Source of the DNA: JADZEM01 sp046328125
GTDB taxonomy: Bacteria; Chloroflexota; UBA6077; JACCZL01
DNA: 64,000 nucleotides
NCBI GenBank assembly: GCA_046328125.1
Contig: JAXLXF010000018.1
Coordinates: forward strand, 1 to 64,000
Reading direction: 5' to 3'
Of the stretch, positions 16,471 to 23,566 are shown piece by piece. A program made the translations under genes and the position numbers. The notes below the pieces were generated by a model. That model did no database searches and was not told the DNA's origin. It saw nothing but the letters and a program-made list of their open reading frames with translations. Position 1 is the stretch's first letter; each line of letters opens with the position of its first letter.

Positions 16471-17157
16471 TCAGGCATCCACCAGGTGACGCAGACGGTC
16501 GAGATCGAGGACGACCACCGTCCGCGAGCGCTCCTGCCGGACGACGCCCTCGATCTCCAGGGCGCGAAGGCGGCGACTCAGACTCTCGGGCGTGGTGCCG
16601 ATCCGCGTGGCGATCTCGCGCCATGGAGCCGTCAGCCGGACGCGGATCCCGTCAGGCGTCGGCTCGCCGCTCGCAGCTTCACGCAGGAGCTCTCCGGCCA
16701 GCCGCTGACCGACGTCGTGCAGCCCGAGGTCGGCGATCCTGCGCTCCGCCTGGGTCAGCCGCCGGGCGAGCGCCTCGACCAGGCGCACCGCGACGTCAGG
16801 ATGGCGCGCCACCAGATCCTGAACGGCGTGCCGGCCGAGCAGGCAGACGTCGGACGGCTCCTGGGCCACCAGATCGCCCTCGTGCTCGGCCGAGGCGAAC
16901 AGCGCCAGCTCCCCGAGAAACTCCCCTGGCCCGAGGGTCCGCAGCACCTGCTCGCGGCCGCTCGGCGTCGTCTGCGAGAGGACGAGGCGCCCCTGAGCCA
17001 CGACCACGAGCTGGTCGATCGGCTCGCCGGCCAGCGCGAGCACCTGACCGCGCTCGACGTGGCGATGGCGCATCGACGGTCCCAGCTCAGCGAGCGCCTC
17101 GGATGGCAGCGCGCGCAGGAATGGCACACCGGCCGCGCATGCGGGAACGACTGCCAC
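16471..17157 (-). CDS. Crp/Fnr family transcription regulator
   Basis: A 228-residue regulator: cyclic-nucleotide-type beta-barrel (residues about 10-105 with LRTLGPGEFLGELALF), dimer helix (about 110-145) and a winged HTH (about 150-215). The recognition helix TTPESLSRRLRALE has E191, S194 and R195 in the E-x2-SR arrangement that in FNR reads TTGAx half-sites. The four-cysteine set of classical FNR is missing (only C7 and C105), so it is not a [4Fe-4S] FNR; a DNR-like haem/NO sensor or a ligand-independent form is possible. The GTG start has GGAAAGGGG a few bases upstream. It precedes the two iron/NO-type genes. Confidence 0.88.
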   Translation of the reverse strand: MAVVPACAAGVPFLRALPSEALAELGPSMRHRHVERGQVLALAGEPIDQLVVVAQGRLVLSQTTPSGREQVLRTLGPGEFLGELALFASAEHEGDLVAQEPSDVCLLGRHAVQDLVARHPDVAVRLVEALARRLTQAERRIADLGLHDVGQRLAGELLREAASGEPTPDGIRVRLTAPWREIATRIGTTPESLSRRLRALEIEGVVRQERSRTVVVLDLDRLRHLVDA

Positions 17158-17322
17158 ACGATCCCCTTTCCGGAGGGTACTCGGCCATCCACCGCGCGGG
17201 GAGACAGCCCACACCTGCCGGTCGGGCCAGACGCACCGGCCAGCCAGTGCATGCTACCACCAGATAACGGGGCCAGAGGAAGTGTCACCATCCTGTCTGT
17301 GACGTGCCGACGCGGGCACAAA

Positions 17323-17360
17323 GCGACGGCCTGGCCCGGGAAGCCGGGCCAGGCCGTCGC
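17323..17360 (-). terminator. Rho-independent-like terminator
   Basis: A perfect 17-base GC-rich stem (17323-17339 with 17344-17360) and a GAAG loop, followed on the reverse strand by TTT. It lies 37 bases past the stop of the solute-binding lipoprotein gene and separates it from the Crp/Fnr gene. Confidence 0.8.
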
Positions 17361-17396
17361 GCGGTGTGGAAGATCGCAAGCGAGCGCGAGCTGAGC

Positions 17397-19202
17397 CTAC
17401 TCTTTGAGCTTCATCTCCTTCAAGAGCGTGAACCCGTCCGGGCGAGGGGTCCACTCCAGGCGATTGCTCATCCCGAAGTAGAACGACGGGTGCATGATCG
17501 GGATCGTGACCACCTCGTCGTACATCAGCTTCCCGATCTCCTGGTACGCCTTCTCGCGCTCGGCGCCACCCAGCGTCAGGGCGCGGGTCTGCATCTCGTC
17601 AATCTTCGGGTCGCAGAAGGTAGACTGCCGGCCGTCGCAGGTGTAGTAGAAGCGCACCGTCTGGCCGAAGTCCAGCAGCTCGTTGCCGTGGCTGTGGACC
17701 GCGATGATGCCGCGCGCGGGGTCGATCGGCTTCGGCGCCAGGGAGTAGATCTCGGTGTGCTTGGACGTCTCCAGCATCTGGACTTTCACGTTCGGCAGGC
17801 CAGCCTGCTTGAGCATCTCGTTCACCGCTTCGACCGCCTCGTCGATCCCGAAGTAGGCGCCACGACGGCCGAGCACCGTCAGCGGCGCATCGACGGGAAC
17901 CCCGGCCGCTTTGGCCTCGGCGATCAGCGCCTTGGCGCGAGCCGGGTCGTACGGGTACGGCTTGAGCGCCGGGTTGAAGCCGAGCACGGTCGGCCGGATC
18001 AACATCGAGGCGAGCTCGCCGCCGCCGAGGATGCGATCCGTGAGGGCTTGCTTGTCGATCGCCAGGGCGATCGCCTCGCGGACCCGATGGTCGGCCAGCG
18101 CCGGATTCATCGTGTCGAGGCGAATGAAGATCGTTTCGACGGTCGGGGCGCCCTTGCACTGCGGCGAGGCCTTGCACTCCTCCTGACTGATCCAGCGCGC
18201 CAGGTCAGCCTCGCCGGTCTTGATCATCGCCGCCCTGACCGCGCGCTCGGGGCGAGCAATGAAGGTCACGTCTTTGATCGTGAGCGCCCCACCGGCGTCA
18301 GCGGCGGTCGTGCCCCACCAGTCAGGATTGGCGGTGACCTTGATGTGCTGGCCCTTGACCCACTCCACAAACTTGTACGGGCCGGTCCCGACCGGCTTGA
18401 GCGGCTGGTCCTCCGGGTGCGCCTTTCGTGCCGTCGGCGAGTGGAACGGAAGGAAGTAGACACGGGTGGGCAGGATCGGGTCGGGCGTGGCGGTGACGAG
18501 ATCGATCACGAACTCGCTGACCGGCTTCGCCTCCACCTCCGGTCCGAGAAAGGTCCGCACCCGGTAGTTGTTGTCCTTCTTCAACATGTCGTTGAGCGCG
18601 TCGGCAGCCGCCTCGGCGTTCCAGGGCGAGCCGTCGTGGAACTTGACGCCCTGGCGCAGCGTGAAGCGCCAGGTGGTCGGGTTGGTCTGCTCCCACTTCG
18701 TGGCGAGCTCTGGGACCAGCTCGTTGGTCTTGGGGTCGCGGTTGAGCAGCGCCTCGGTAATGTTGCGCATGACCGGGTAGGAGAAGGTGGCGGTCGCGTC
18801 GTGGGCCGCCAACATCGGCGGCTCCTCGTTCAGCGCGATCACCAGACTGCCCTTCGGCTCGACTCGGGCCGGAGCAGCCGGCGCGGCAGTCGGCTTCGCA
18901 GCCGCGGGCTGCTGGGCGGCTGGCGCGGACGTCGGAGCAGCGGCGGCTGGCGCGGCGGCGGTGGGCGCAGCCGGCGCGGCAGCGGCTGGCGCGGTTGTGG
19001 CTGGCGCCGTGGTCGGTTTGGCGGCGGCGGCTTGCGGCGCCGGCGCACTCGTCGGCGCCTGCGGCGCGGTGGGGGTACAGGCCAGGAGCAAGCTCGCCAG
19101 CACCATGAGCCTGGCACCTATGGACACTGTCCTCCAGCGACTCCTGGACCGGCCGCGTGCCGGCGCCCTGCTGCCATCGTCGGCTGCGAGATGGTGCACC
19201 AT
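17397..19202 (-). CDS. ABC transporter solute-binding lipoprotein, family 5
   Basis: A 601-residue peptide/nickel-type binding protein (SBP_bac_5). It has a basic N-terminus, a hydrophobic segment and a lipobox ending LLLAC (C42), then an Ala/Pro/Thr-rich linker of about 75 residues before the folded domain, which begins near GSLVIALNEEPPML and contains TWRFTLRQGVKFHDGSPW and VREAIALAIDKQAL. It should be anchored outside the cell and deliver oligopeptides or similar solutes. No permease or ATPase gene is adjacent. The ATG at 19202 has GAGGAAGG upstream; a GTG at 19130 behind GGAGG would give a more usual short leader. Confidence 0.88.
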   Translation of the reverse strand: MVHHLAADDGSRAPARGRSRSRWRTVSIGARLMVLASLLLACTPTAPQAPTSAPAPQAAAAKPTTAPATTAPAAAAPAAPTAAAPAAAAPTSAPAAQQPAAAKPTAAPAAPARVEPKGSLVIALNEEPPMLAAHDATATFSYPVMRNITEALLNRDPKTNELVPELATKWEQTNPTTWRFTLRQGVKFHDGSPWNAEAAADALNDMLKKDNNYRVRTFLGPEVEAKPVSEFVIDLVTATPDPILPTRVYFLPFHSPTARKAHPEDQPLKPVGTGPYKFVEWVKGQHIKVTANPDWWGTTAADAGGALTIKDVTFIARPERAVRAAMIKTGEADLARWISQEECKASPQCKGAPTVETIFIRLDTMNPALADHRVREAIALAIDKQALTDRILGGGELASMLIRPTVLGFNPALKPYPYDPARAKALIAEAKAAGVPVDAPLTVLGRRGAYFGIDEAVEAVNEMLKQAGLPNVKVQMLETSKHTEIYSLAPKPIDPARGIIAVHSHGNELLDFGQTVRFYYTCDGRQSTFCDPKIDEMQTRALTLGGAEREKAYQEIGKLMYDEVVTIPIMHPSFYFGMSNRLEWTPRPDGFTLLKEMKLKE

Positions 19203-19327
19203 CGTCGTGTCACCTTCCTCTGGGGACTGTTCCTGACTGACTATCGACCGGGGTCGGCGTGGGGCTCGGCGAGCACCTCCCTTCGGGCAAGCGGCGTCGT
19301 GGCATCGACATGACGCCTCTGGCCGCC

Positions 19328-19356
19328 ATCATAGGGATAGACCGCCGTGATGACAA
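19328..19356 (-). promoter_or_regulatory. Promoter of the solute-binding lipoprotein gene
   Basis: On the reverse strand TTGTCA (19356-19351), a 17-base spacer and TATGAT (19333-19328) each match consensus at five of six positions. The 5' untranslated region would be about 120 bases to the ATG at 19202. Confidence 0.6.
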
Positions 19357-19437
19357 CCCGACGGTGCAGCGTCGAGGCGCCGACGGGCGCCCGAGCGAGC
19401 CGTTACCGTGGGCGAGAGCCGGGGAGCGAGCGCCGGA

Positions 19438-20046
19438 CTAGCGAGCGGGCAGCCTGGAGCGGTCGGCCGCACCGTAGCGCAGCCCGTCGATCACCAGGTC
19501 GAGCATCCTGCCGACGGCATTTCGCCAGTCCGGGCCGTCTGGGACGTACCAGCAGGCGTTGACGATGCGCATGACGTCTTCGCAGCTGACGTCCACGCGC
19601 AGCGAGCCGTCCGCGGCGCCGGCGTCGAGGAGGAGGCGGAGGGCACGGATGATGCGGTCGCGCGTTTCGGCGAACACCGGCGCATCGGACGACGAGACCG
19701 CCGTCCGGAGCGCTTCGCCCATGCTGCGCTTGGTAGCGACGTAGTCGGCGAAACGCTCGGCCCAGGCCCGCAACGCCTGGTCGGCCGGCTGCGCGCCGAG
19801 CAGCTGCTCGGCGGCCGCGCAGAGCTGGTCCACCTCGTGCTGGTACGCTGCGACGACGAGCGCGTCCCGGTTCGGAAAGTGCCGGTACAGAGTCCCGATT
19901 CCCACGCCGGCACGCACAGCGACGGTCTCCAGAGCCACGTCCTCGCCTTCGTCGGCGAACGCACGCGTGGCGGCAGCCAGCAGCTTCTCTCGATTGCGCT
20001 GCGCGTCGGCGCGCAACGGACGAACAGACATAGCCACAGCAGACAT
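19438..20046 (-). CDS. TetR family repressor
   Basis: A 202-residue regulator with the TetR HTH at residues about 15-60 (REKLLAAATRAFADEG, VALETVAVRAGVGIGTLYRHFPNRDAL) and a C-terminal helical ligand domain containing the AWERFADYV segment. It probably represses its own gene and the divergent transcript by binding the two related palindromes at 20062-20081 and 20095-20114. The ATG at 20046 is used; an ATG five codons further in is possible. The ligand is unknown. Confidence 0.88.
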   Translation of the reverse strand: MSAVAMSVRPLRADAQRNREKLLAAATRAFADEGEDVALETVAVRAGVGIGTLYRHFPNRDALVVAAYQHEVDQLCAAAEQLLGAQPADQALRAWAERFADYVATKRSMGEALRTAVSSSDAPVFAETRDRIIRALRLLLDAGAADGSLRVDVSCEDVMRIVNACWYVPDGPDWRNAVGRMLDLVIDGLRYGAADRSRLPAR

Positions 20047-20055
20047 CTCCGAGCC

Positions 20056-20086
20056 TTGACAAACCGGAGGCTCCTCCGTTTACAAT
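20056..20086 (+). promoter_or_regulatory. Forward promoter overlapped by a TetR operator
   Basis: TTGACA (20056-20061, perfect -35) and TACAAT (20081-20086, five of six) are separated by 19 bases; TTTACA two bases earlier gives 17. Operator 1 fills the spacer, and operator 2 lies just past the inferred start, a typical repression layout. Confidence 0.6.
20062..20081. promoter_or_regulatory. TetR operator 1
   Basis: AACCGGAGGCTCCTCCGTTT: CGGAGG/CCTCCG arms around CT, with AA/TT flanks. It is nearly identical to the inverted operator 2, whose centre is 33 bases (three helical turns) away. Confidence 0.6.
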
Positions 20087-20094
20087 ACACCTCG

Positions 20095-20114
20095 AACCGG
20101 AGGAGGCTCCGCTT
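20095..20114. promoter_or_regulatory. TetR operator 2
   Basis: AACCGGAGGAGGCTCCGCTT, the inverted form of operator 1 with three changes in the 20 bases. It lies downstream of the -10 element, where a bound repressor would block transcription. Confidence 0.55.
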
Positions 20115-20190
20115 CAGTATACGCCGCGCGGTCGTCTGGCCGCTATCGCTCGCACGCCGAGCGCACATCGCGAGGAAAGGTGGTCTCCAG

Positions 20191-20385
20191 ATGGACGAGA
20201 AGCAGGTCTGGACATTCGCGGGACACGGGCGCGACCAGGGTGCCGACATGGTCCGGGACGAGCCGTCCCACATCCACCTCCCCCGGCGCAGACGGCGCGA
20301 ACAGCCTGACGACCAGGGCAACCGGACGCCCTGGAATCCCGAGAAGCGCCCTGGAGGGTCACAGCCGCCGGTCATCCAGACGTAG
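20191..20385 (+). CDS. Small hydrophilic protein downstream of the TetR-controlled promoter
   Basis: A 64-residue frame, not recognised. It starts MDEKQVWTFAGHGRDQG and becomes very basic (RRRRRE), ending with a Pro/Gly-rich tail; there is no membrane segment. The ATG follows GAGGAAAGGTGG, and a strong operator-covered promoter lies 105 bases upstream, both arguing for a real gene. It is the only gene on this strand that the divergent promoter could drive before the reverse-strand SET gene. It may be a short regulatory or stress protein, or the remnant of a longer gene. Confidence 0.5.
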   Translation: MDEKQVWTFAGHGRDQGADMVRDEPSHIHLPRRRRREQPDDQGNRTPWNPEKRPGGSQPPVIQT

Positions 20386-20447
20386 TCGACTGTCCCGCCA
20401 GCCTGCCTCGGTTGTGTCAGAGATGTCGTAGACCGAAGCAGCAGCCG

Positions 20448-21206
20448 TCAGCGTCCTTCCAGGATGACGGTGGGGCCGTCAACCCCGAGCACGGTCAGGC
20501 CGAGGGTCGTGTAGCGGAGCTGGCGGCCGGTCCGGCGCAGCAGACGGCGGACCTCGGCCACGGACGGCAGGTGGTCGTCGGGCACGCTGAATGGAGGATG
20601 CTCGGCAGCGCCGAAGATCGGGTGCACCGGACGGTCTGAGATGCGGGCGGGGTAGCGGGCGAGCGGCTGGAGGGTCTGGTACGCCGCGACCGGCTGGGCG
20701 GGGGCGCGGCGGGCGCGGCGGTCGTCGTCGAGGCGCCAGGACGCGTACCGGTCGATCGGCAGGTGCATGGTGCCGGTGCAGGAGCGGGCGCGACACCAGC
20801 AGCCATGGCGACACGGCGCGCAGTCGTCGTCGATCGGGCCGAGGACGTACGAGACGGTCAGCTCTTCGCCGGGGTGGATCGCGCGGAGCGCGTAGTAGAG
20901 CCCGTGCCCTCGGTAGGTCGCGATGGCGCAGTTCGGCTCGCACGAGTGGTTGACGATGTGGACGCCGGCCCGGGTCTGGTCCGGCCAGATCGAGAGATCC
21001 TGGTCGTAGTACATCAGGTAGGTGTCGGGGCCGGTCTCGTACTCGTCCTCCTGCTCGTTCGGCACGAGCAGCCCGAGGTAGTCGCCGACGACGGTGCCGG
21101 CGCGGATCGGACGGGTGGCGAAGATGCCCCGGTTGTGCTTCTCGGCGTCGTGGGCGCTGAACGCGCGACCGCGCATTTCCCAGGCATCGTCGGGCAAGAG
21201 GAGCAT
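20448..21206 (-). CDS. SET-domain protein (lysine methyltransferase-like)
   Basis: A 252-residue protein with a complete SET core: NRGIFATRPIRAGTVVGDYLG (residues 25-45), the SAM/knot motif NHSCEPNC (86-93), GEELTVSY (113-120) and a post-SET-like cysteine cluster (C129, C132, C136, C138, C143). SET enzymes transfer methyl groups from SAM to protein lysines and are mainly eukaryotic, with scattered bacterial copies. The remaining C-terminal 100 residues are unassigned. The ATG at 21206 is chosen because the homologous part starts after it; no strong ribosome-binding site is seen. Confidence 0.82.
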   Translation of the reverse strand: MLLLPDDAWEMRGRAFSAHDAEKHNRGIFATRPIRAGTVVGDYLGLLVPNEQEDEYETGPDTYLMYYDQDLSIWPDQTRAGVHIVNHSCEPNCAIATYRGHGLYYALRAIHPGEELTVSYVLGPIDDDCAPCRHGCWCRARSCTGTMHLPIDRYASWRLDDDRRARRAPAQPVAAYQTLQPLARYPARISDRPVHPIFGAAEHPPFSVPDDHLPSVAEVRRLLRRTGRQLRYTTLGLTVLGVDGPTVILEGR

Positions 21207-21311
21207 GTGGCGAGGGTACGCAGACGGCGGGCGGGCCGTCAACGGATGACGGCGATGGACGTCTCGGCGTCGTCCCTCGGCTCGTGAGGGTCGATCGACG
21301 CCGACGGGATG

Positions 21312-21317
21312 TACAAT
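21312..21317 (+). promoter_or_regulatory. Candidate -10 element before the AtuA-like small gene
   Basis: TACAAT, eight bases upstream of the ATG at 21325. If used, the transcript would be leaderless or nearly so. No -35 box is evident. Confidence 0.35.
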
Positions 21318-21324
21318 CGGCGGC

Positions 21325-21672
21325 ATGAAGACGGTGCCCTTGCGCGAGATCGCCCACGCCAGGTCCGGCGACAAGGGCGACACCTCGAACGTCGGCGTGA
21401 TCGCGTACGACGAGGCGGACTACCCGATCCTCCGCGAGCAGGTGACCGCCGAGCGCGTCGCGGCGATCTACGGCGACCTCGTGCGCGGCGAGGTCGCGCG
21501 CTACGAGCTGCCGAACATCGGGGCGCTCAACTTCGTGCTGCGGCAGGCGCTGGCCGGCGGCGTGACAACCTCGCTGGCGCTGGACCCGCACGGCAAGACG
21601 CGGAGCTCCTTGATCCTGGATCTCTCCGTCGAGGTGCCGGACGGGTACGTCCCGCCGCGAGAGCGGGGGTGA
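21325..21672 (+). CDS. AtuA-related small protein (AtuA ferredoxin-fold domain)
   Basis: A 115-residue protein matching the small domain found at the C-terminus of, or next to, AtuA proteins. It opens with PLREIAHARSGDKGDTSNVGVIAYD and has PNIGALNFVLRQALAGGVT and the C-terminal DPHGKTRSSLILDLSV. These features are diagnostic even though the function is unknown. Its expected partner, the DUF1446 protein, lies at 13865-15229 with five other genes in between. The HAD gene follows, with overlap or a five-base gap depending on its start. Confidence 0.8.
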   Translation: MKTVPLREIAHARSGDKGDTSNVGVIAYDEADYPILREQVTAERVAAIYGDLVRGEVARYELPNIGALNFVLRQALAGGVTTSLALDPHGKTRSSLILDLSVEVPDGYVPPRERG

Positions 21673-21677
21673 CGACG

Positions 21678-22388
21678 ATGGCGAGCCTGGCTGCGCGGAT
21701 CGACGCGATCGTGCTGGACGTGGGCGGCGTGTTCCTGGTGCCGCATCAGGAGCCGGTCGGCGCGGCGCTGGCGCCGCACGGCCTGACCATCGACGAGGCG
21801 CAGATCGACCGCGCGCACTACCTGGGTGTCGGCGCGTTGGACGCCTGCAATGGGCCAGATCAGGTCCACACCTGTTACCTGTCGGCGTTCGCCAGCACGC
21901 TCGGCATCGCAGCAGACCATGTCGAGCGGGCGACCACGGTGCTCTCGGAGCTCTGGGCGCAGCCGACGCTGGGGCGCTGGCGGCGGCTGGTGCCCGGCTC
22001 GACGGAGGCGCTGCGACACCTCGTGGCGAGCGGCCACACGGTCGCGATCCTGAGCAACTCGGACGGGACGGTCGAGCAGCAACTGCTCGAGTTGGAAGTC
22101 TGCCAGGTTGGCGACGGCGCGGGGGTTCAGGTCCGCCACATCACCGATTCGGGCGTCCTCGGCATCTCCAAGCCCGACCCGAGGATCTTCCATCACGTCG
22201 CGCAGGCCATCGGCGTGCCGCCGGAGCGCTGCCTGTATGTGGGAGACACCGTCCGCTACGACGTGATCGGGGCGCGTGGGGCCGGCTTCCACCCGCTGCA
22301 CTTCGACCCGTTGGGCCTGTGTCGAAGCGCGGACGTCCACGGGCACATCGCGTCGCTGACCGAGCTTGGAGTGCTGCTCCAGAGCTGA
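21678..22388 (+). CDS. HAD superfamily hydrolase
   Basis: A 236-residue phosphatase-like enzyme. Motif I is VLDVGGVFL (nucleophile D, with glycine in place of the second acid, common among haloacid-dehalogenase-like members), motif II is AILSNSDG, motif III is GISKPDPRIF and motif IV is YVGDTVRYDVIGARGAG. Substrate unknown. A GTG at 21669 overlaps the previous stop and could also start translation. The 3' end abuts the truncated PIN gene on the opposite strand. Confidence 0.85.
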   Translation: MASLAARIDAIVLDVGGVFLVPHQEPVGAALAPHGLTIDEAQIDRAHYLGVGALDACNGPDQVHTCYLSAFASTLGIAADHVERATTVLSELWAQPTLGRWRRLVPGSTEALRHLVASGHTVAILSNSDGTVEQQLLELEVCQVGDGAGVQVRHITDSGVLGISKPDPRIFHHVAQAIGVPPERCLYVGDTVRYDVIGARGAGFHPLHFDPLGLCRSADVHGHIASLTELGVLLQS

Positions 22389-22423
22389 CGAGCACCGCCG
22401 AGCTGCCCGGAGCAGGGGGCCAA

Positions 22424-22609
22424 CGTGGTGTACGGATACTCACGACGTGGCGCGTCAACCTGTATTGACCGAATCTCCTCCTCGACAGGACCCGGCACCA
22501 TAATACGAAAGAGATCCAGGCAGTTCGCCGCGACCTCGGCTCGGTACGCAACCGTCCAGAAGGATGTATCCAGAACAGCGAGCGGAAGTGAATCCGCCTC
22601 AGAAGTCAC
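22424..22609 (-). pseudogene. Truncated PIN-type toxin gene
   Basis: The first 62 residues look like the start of a PIN-like nuclease toxin: PLAVLDTSFWTVAYRAEVAANCLDL with the first catalytic aspartate, then IMVPGPVEEEI and APRREYPYTTL. After about residue 62 the frame loses all likeness and runs on into the antisense of the HAD gene (to 22256), so the rest of the roughly 130-160-residue domain with its other acidic residues is missing. The start overlaps the antitoxin stop (ATGA), showing this was once a working pair. Confidence 0.7.
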
Positions 22610-22959
22610 CGCGGTTCCGCCTGAAGCTTACGTGCGAACTTCGCCATTCGCTCATCGCCAAGCCCCTGAGCGAGTCCGGCGAGTTGGTCGCCGAGTGACG
22701 GTGTGTCGCCAAGGATGACGACGCCGCGATCGAGCAACGTTTCGAGGAAGATCGCCCGGGGCAGCCCGGCGATCGCGGCGGCTTCACCGGAGCTACGCCC
22801 GTCCTTGAACGCCCGAATCCCGAGCTCCAGGCGCAGGTCACGGATACCGCGAACCGTCGCGCGACGGAGGAGCTCCTCTTCGGACTCACCGGTCTCGGCC
22901 AGCAGGTGCCGAAGCCCCTCCGCGTCCTCGTCGCTGAGTTGAACCGATCTGGTGAGCAT
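22606..22959 (-). CDS. Antitoxin with UPF0175 domain
   Basis: A 117-residue protein with an N-terminal ribbon-helix-helix-like part (SVQLSDEDAEGLRHLL) and a UPF0175 part (GIRAFKDGRSSGEAAAIAGLPRAIFLETLLDRGV, about residues 47-80, cut here by normal family wording). Such proteins repress and neutralise PIN-type toxins. GGAGG lies five bases before the ATG. Its toxin gene is truncated, so it now stands as an orphan antitoxin. Confidence 0.75.
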   Translation of the reverse strand: MLTRSVQLSDEDAEGLRHLLAETGESEEELLRRATVRGIRDLRLELGIRAFKDGRSSGEAAAIAGLPRAIFLETLLDRGVVILGDTPSLGDQLAGLAQGLGDERMAKFARKLQAEPR

Positions 22960-22998
22960 CGCTCCTCCGCGCCGGTCAGACGCCGACATGCCACCACC

Positions 22999-23004
22999 AG
23001 TATA
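22999..23004 (-). promoter_or_regulatory. Candidate -10 element of the UPF0175 antitoxin
   Basis: TATACT on the reverse strand, about 40 bases upstream of the ATG at 22959. The -35 region is poor. Confidence 0.35.
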
Positions 23005-23123
23005 CGGCCACCACGAGACCTCGGGCGGTCAGGCGGTTGACGCCGATGAAGCCCGCCGTCTTGTCGCTCTCGGCGAGGGTGCAGCGCAGCCTGACGGGCG
23101 ATGGAGGGTAGCGAGCTGTCACG

Positions 23124-23444
23124 TCAGCAGACGGTCACCTCGTCGGCGATCAGGACGCGGATGGCGTCGGGGTCGAGGAAGTTGGGCACGTCCGCCAGGA
23201 CGGCAGCGCCTTCCGGCGAGGCGAGCGCGGCCTGAAACGCCTCGGCGCTGTCGAAAGTCAGCTCCGCGACGCCGTCATAAGCGGGCGGCTCTTGCGAAGG
23301 ATCGACGACGACATGATCCTGGACGTAGCGGCGCAAGCCGGGCATCGCGGCTGCGAGCGGGGCGTGCGTTTCGCGCCAGTACTGCTGGAACTGCTCTGGC
23401 GTGAGGTCTGGACGTCGTCGAACCAGGAAGAGCGCTTTGGTCAT
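23124..23444 (-). CDS. EthD family protein
   Basis: A 106-residue dimeric alpha/beta-barrel-type protein of the EthD family: KALFLVRRRPDLTPEQFQQYWRETHAPL at the start (the WRETHAP motif is typical), a central YDGVAELTFDSAEAFQAAL and a C-terminal strand. EthD was first found near ethyl tert-butyl ether degradation genes; its role is unclear. GGGGG lies close to the ATG. It follows the LuxR-type regulator on the same strand, 122 bases downstream. Confidence 0.85.
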   Translation of the reverse strand: MTKALFLVRRRPDLTPEQFQQYWRETHAPLAAAMPGLRRYVQDHVVVDPSQEPPAYDGVAELTFDSAEAFQAALASPEGAAVLADVPNFLDPDAIRVLIADEVTVC

Positions 23445-23566
23445 GATGGCCCCCGCGATGTCATGGTGCGAGCGAGGCCATTCTGGGTGGCGAGAGCCAG
23501 AAAGGCATCGGTACCGGTACCGATCTTTGGACAGGATGCCTCGCGCCGGCGACTCGGTAGATTTGC

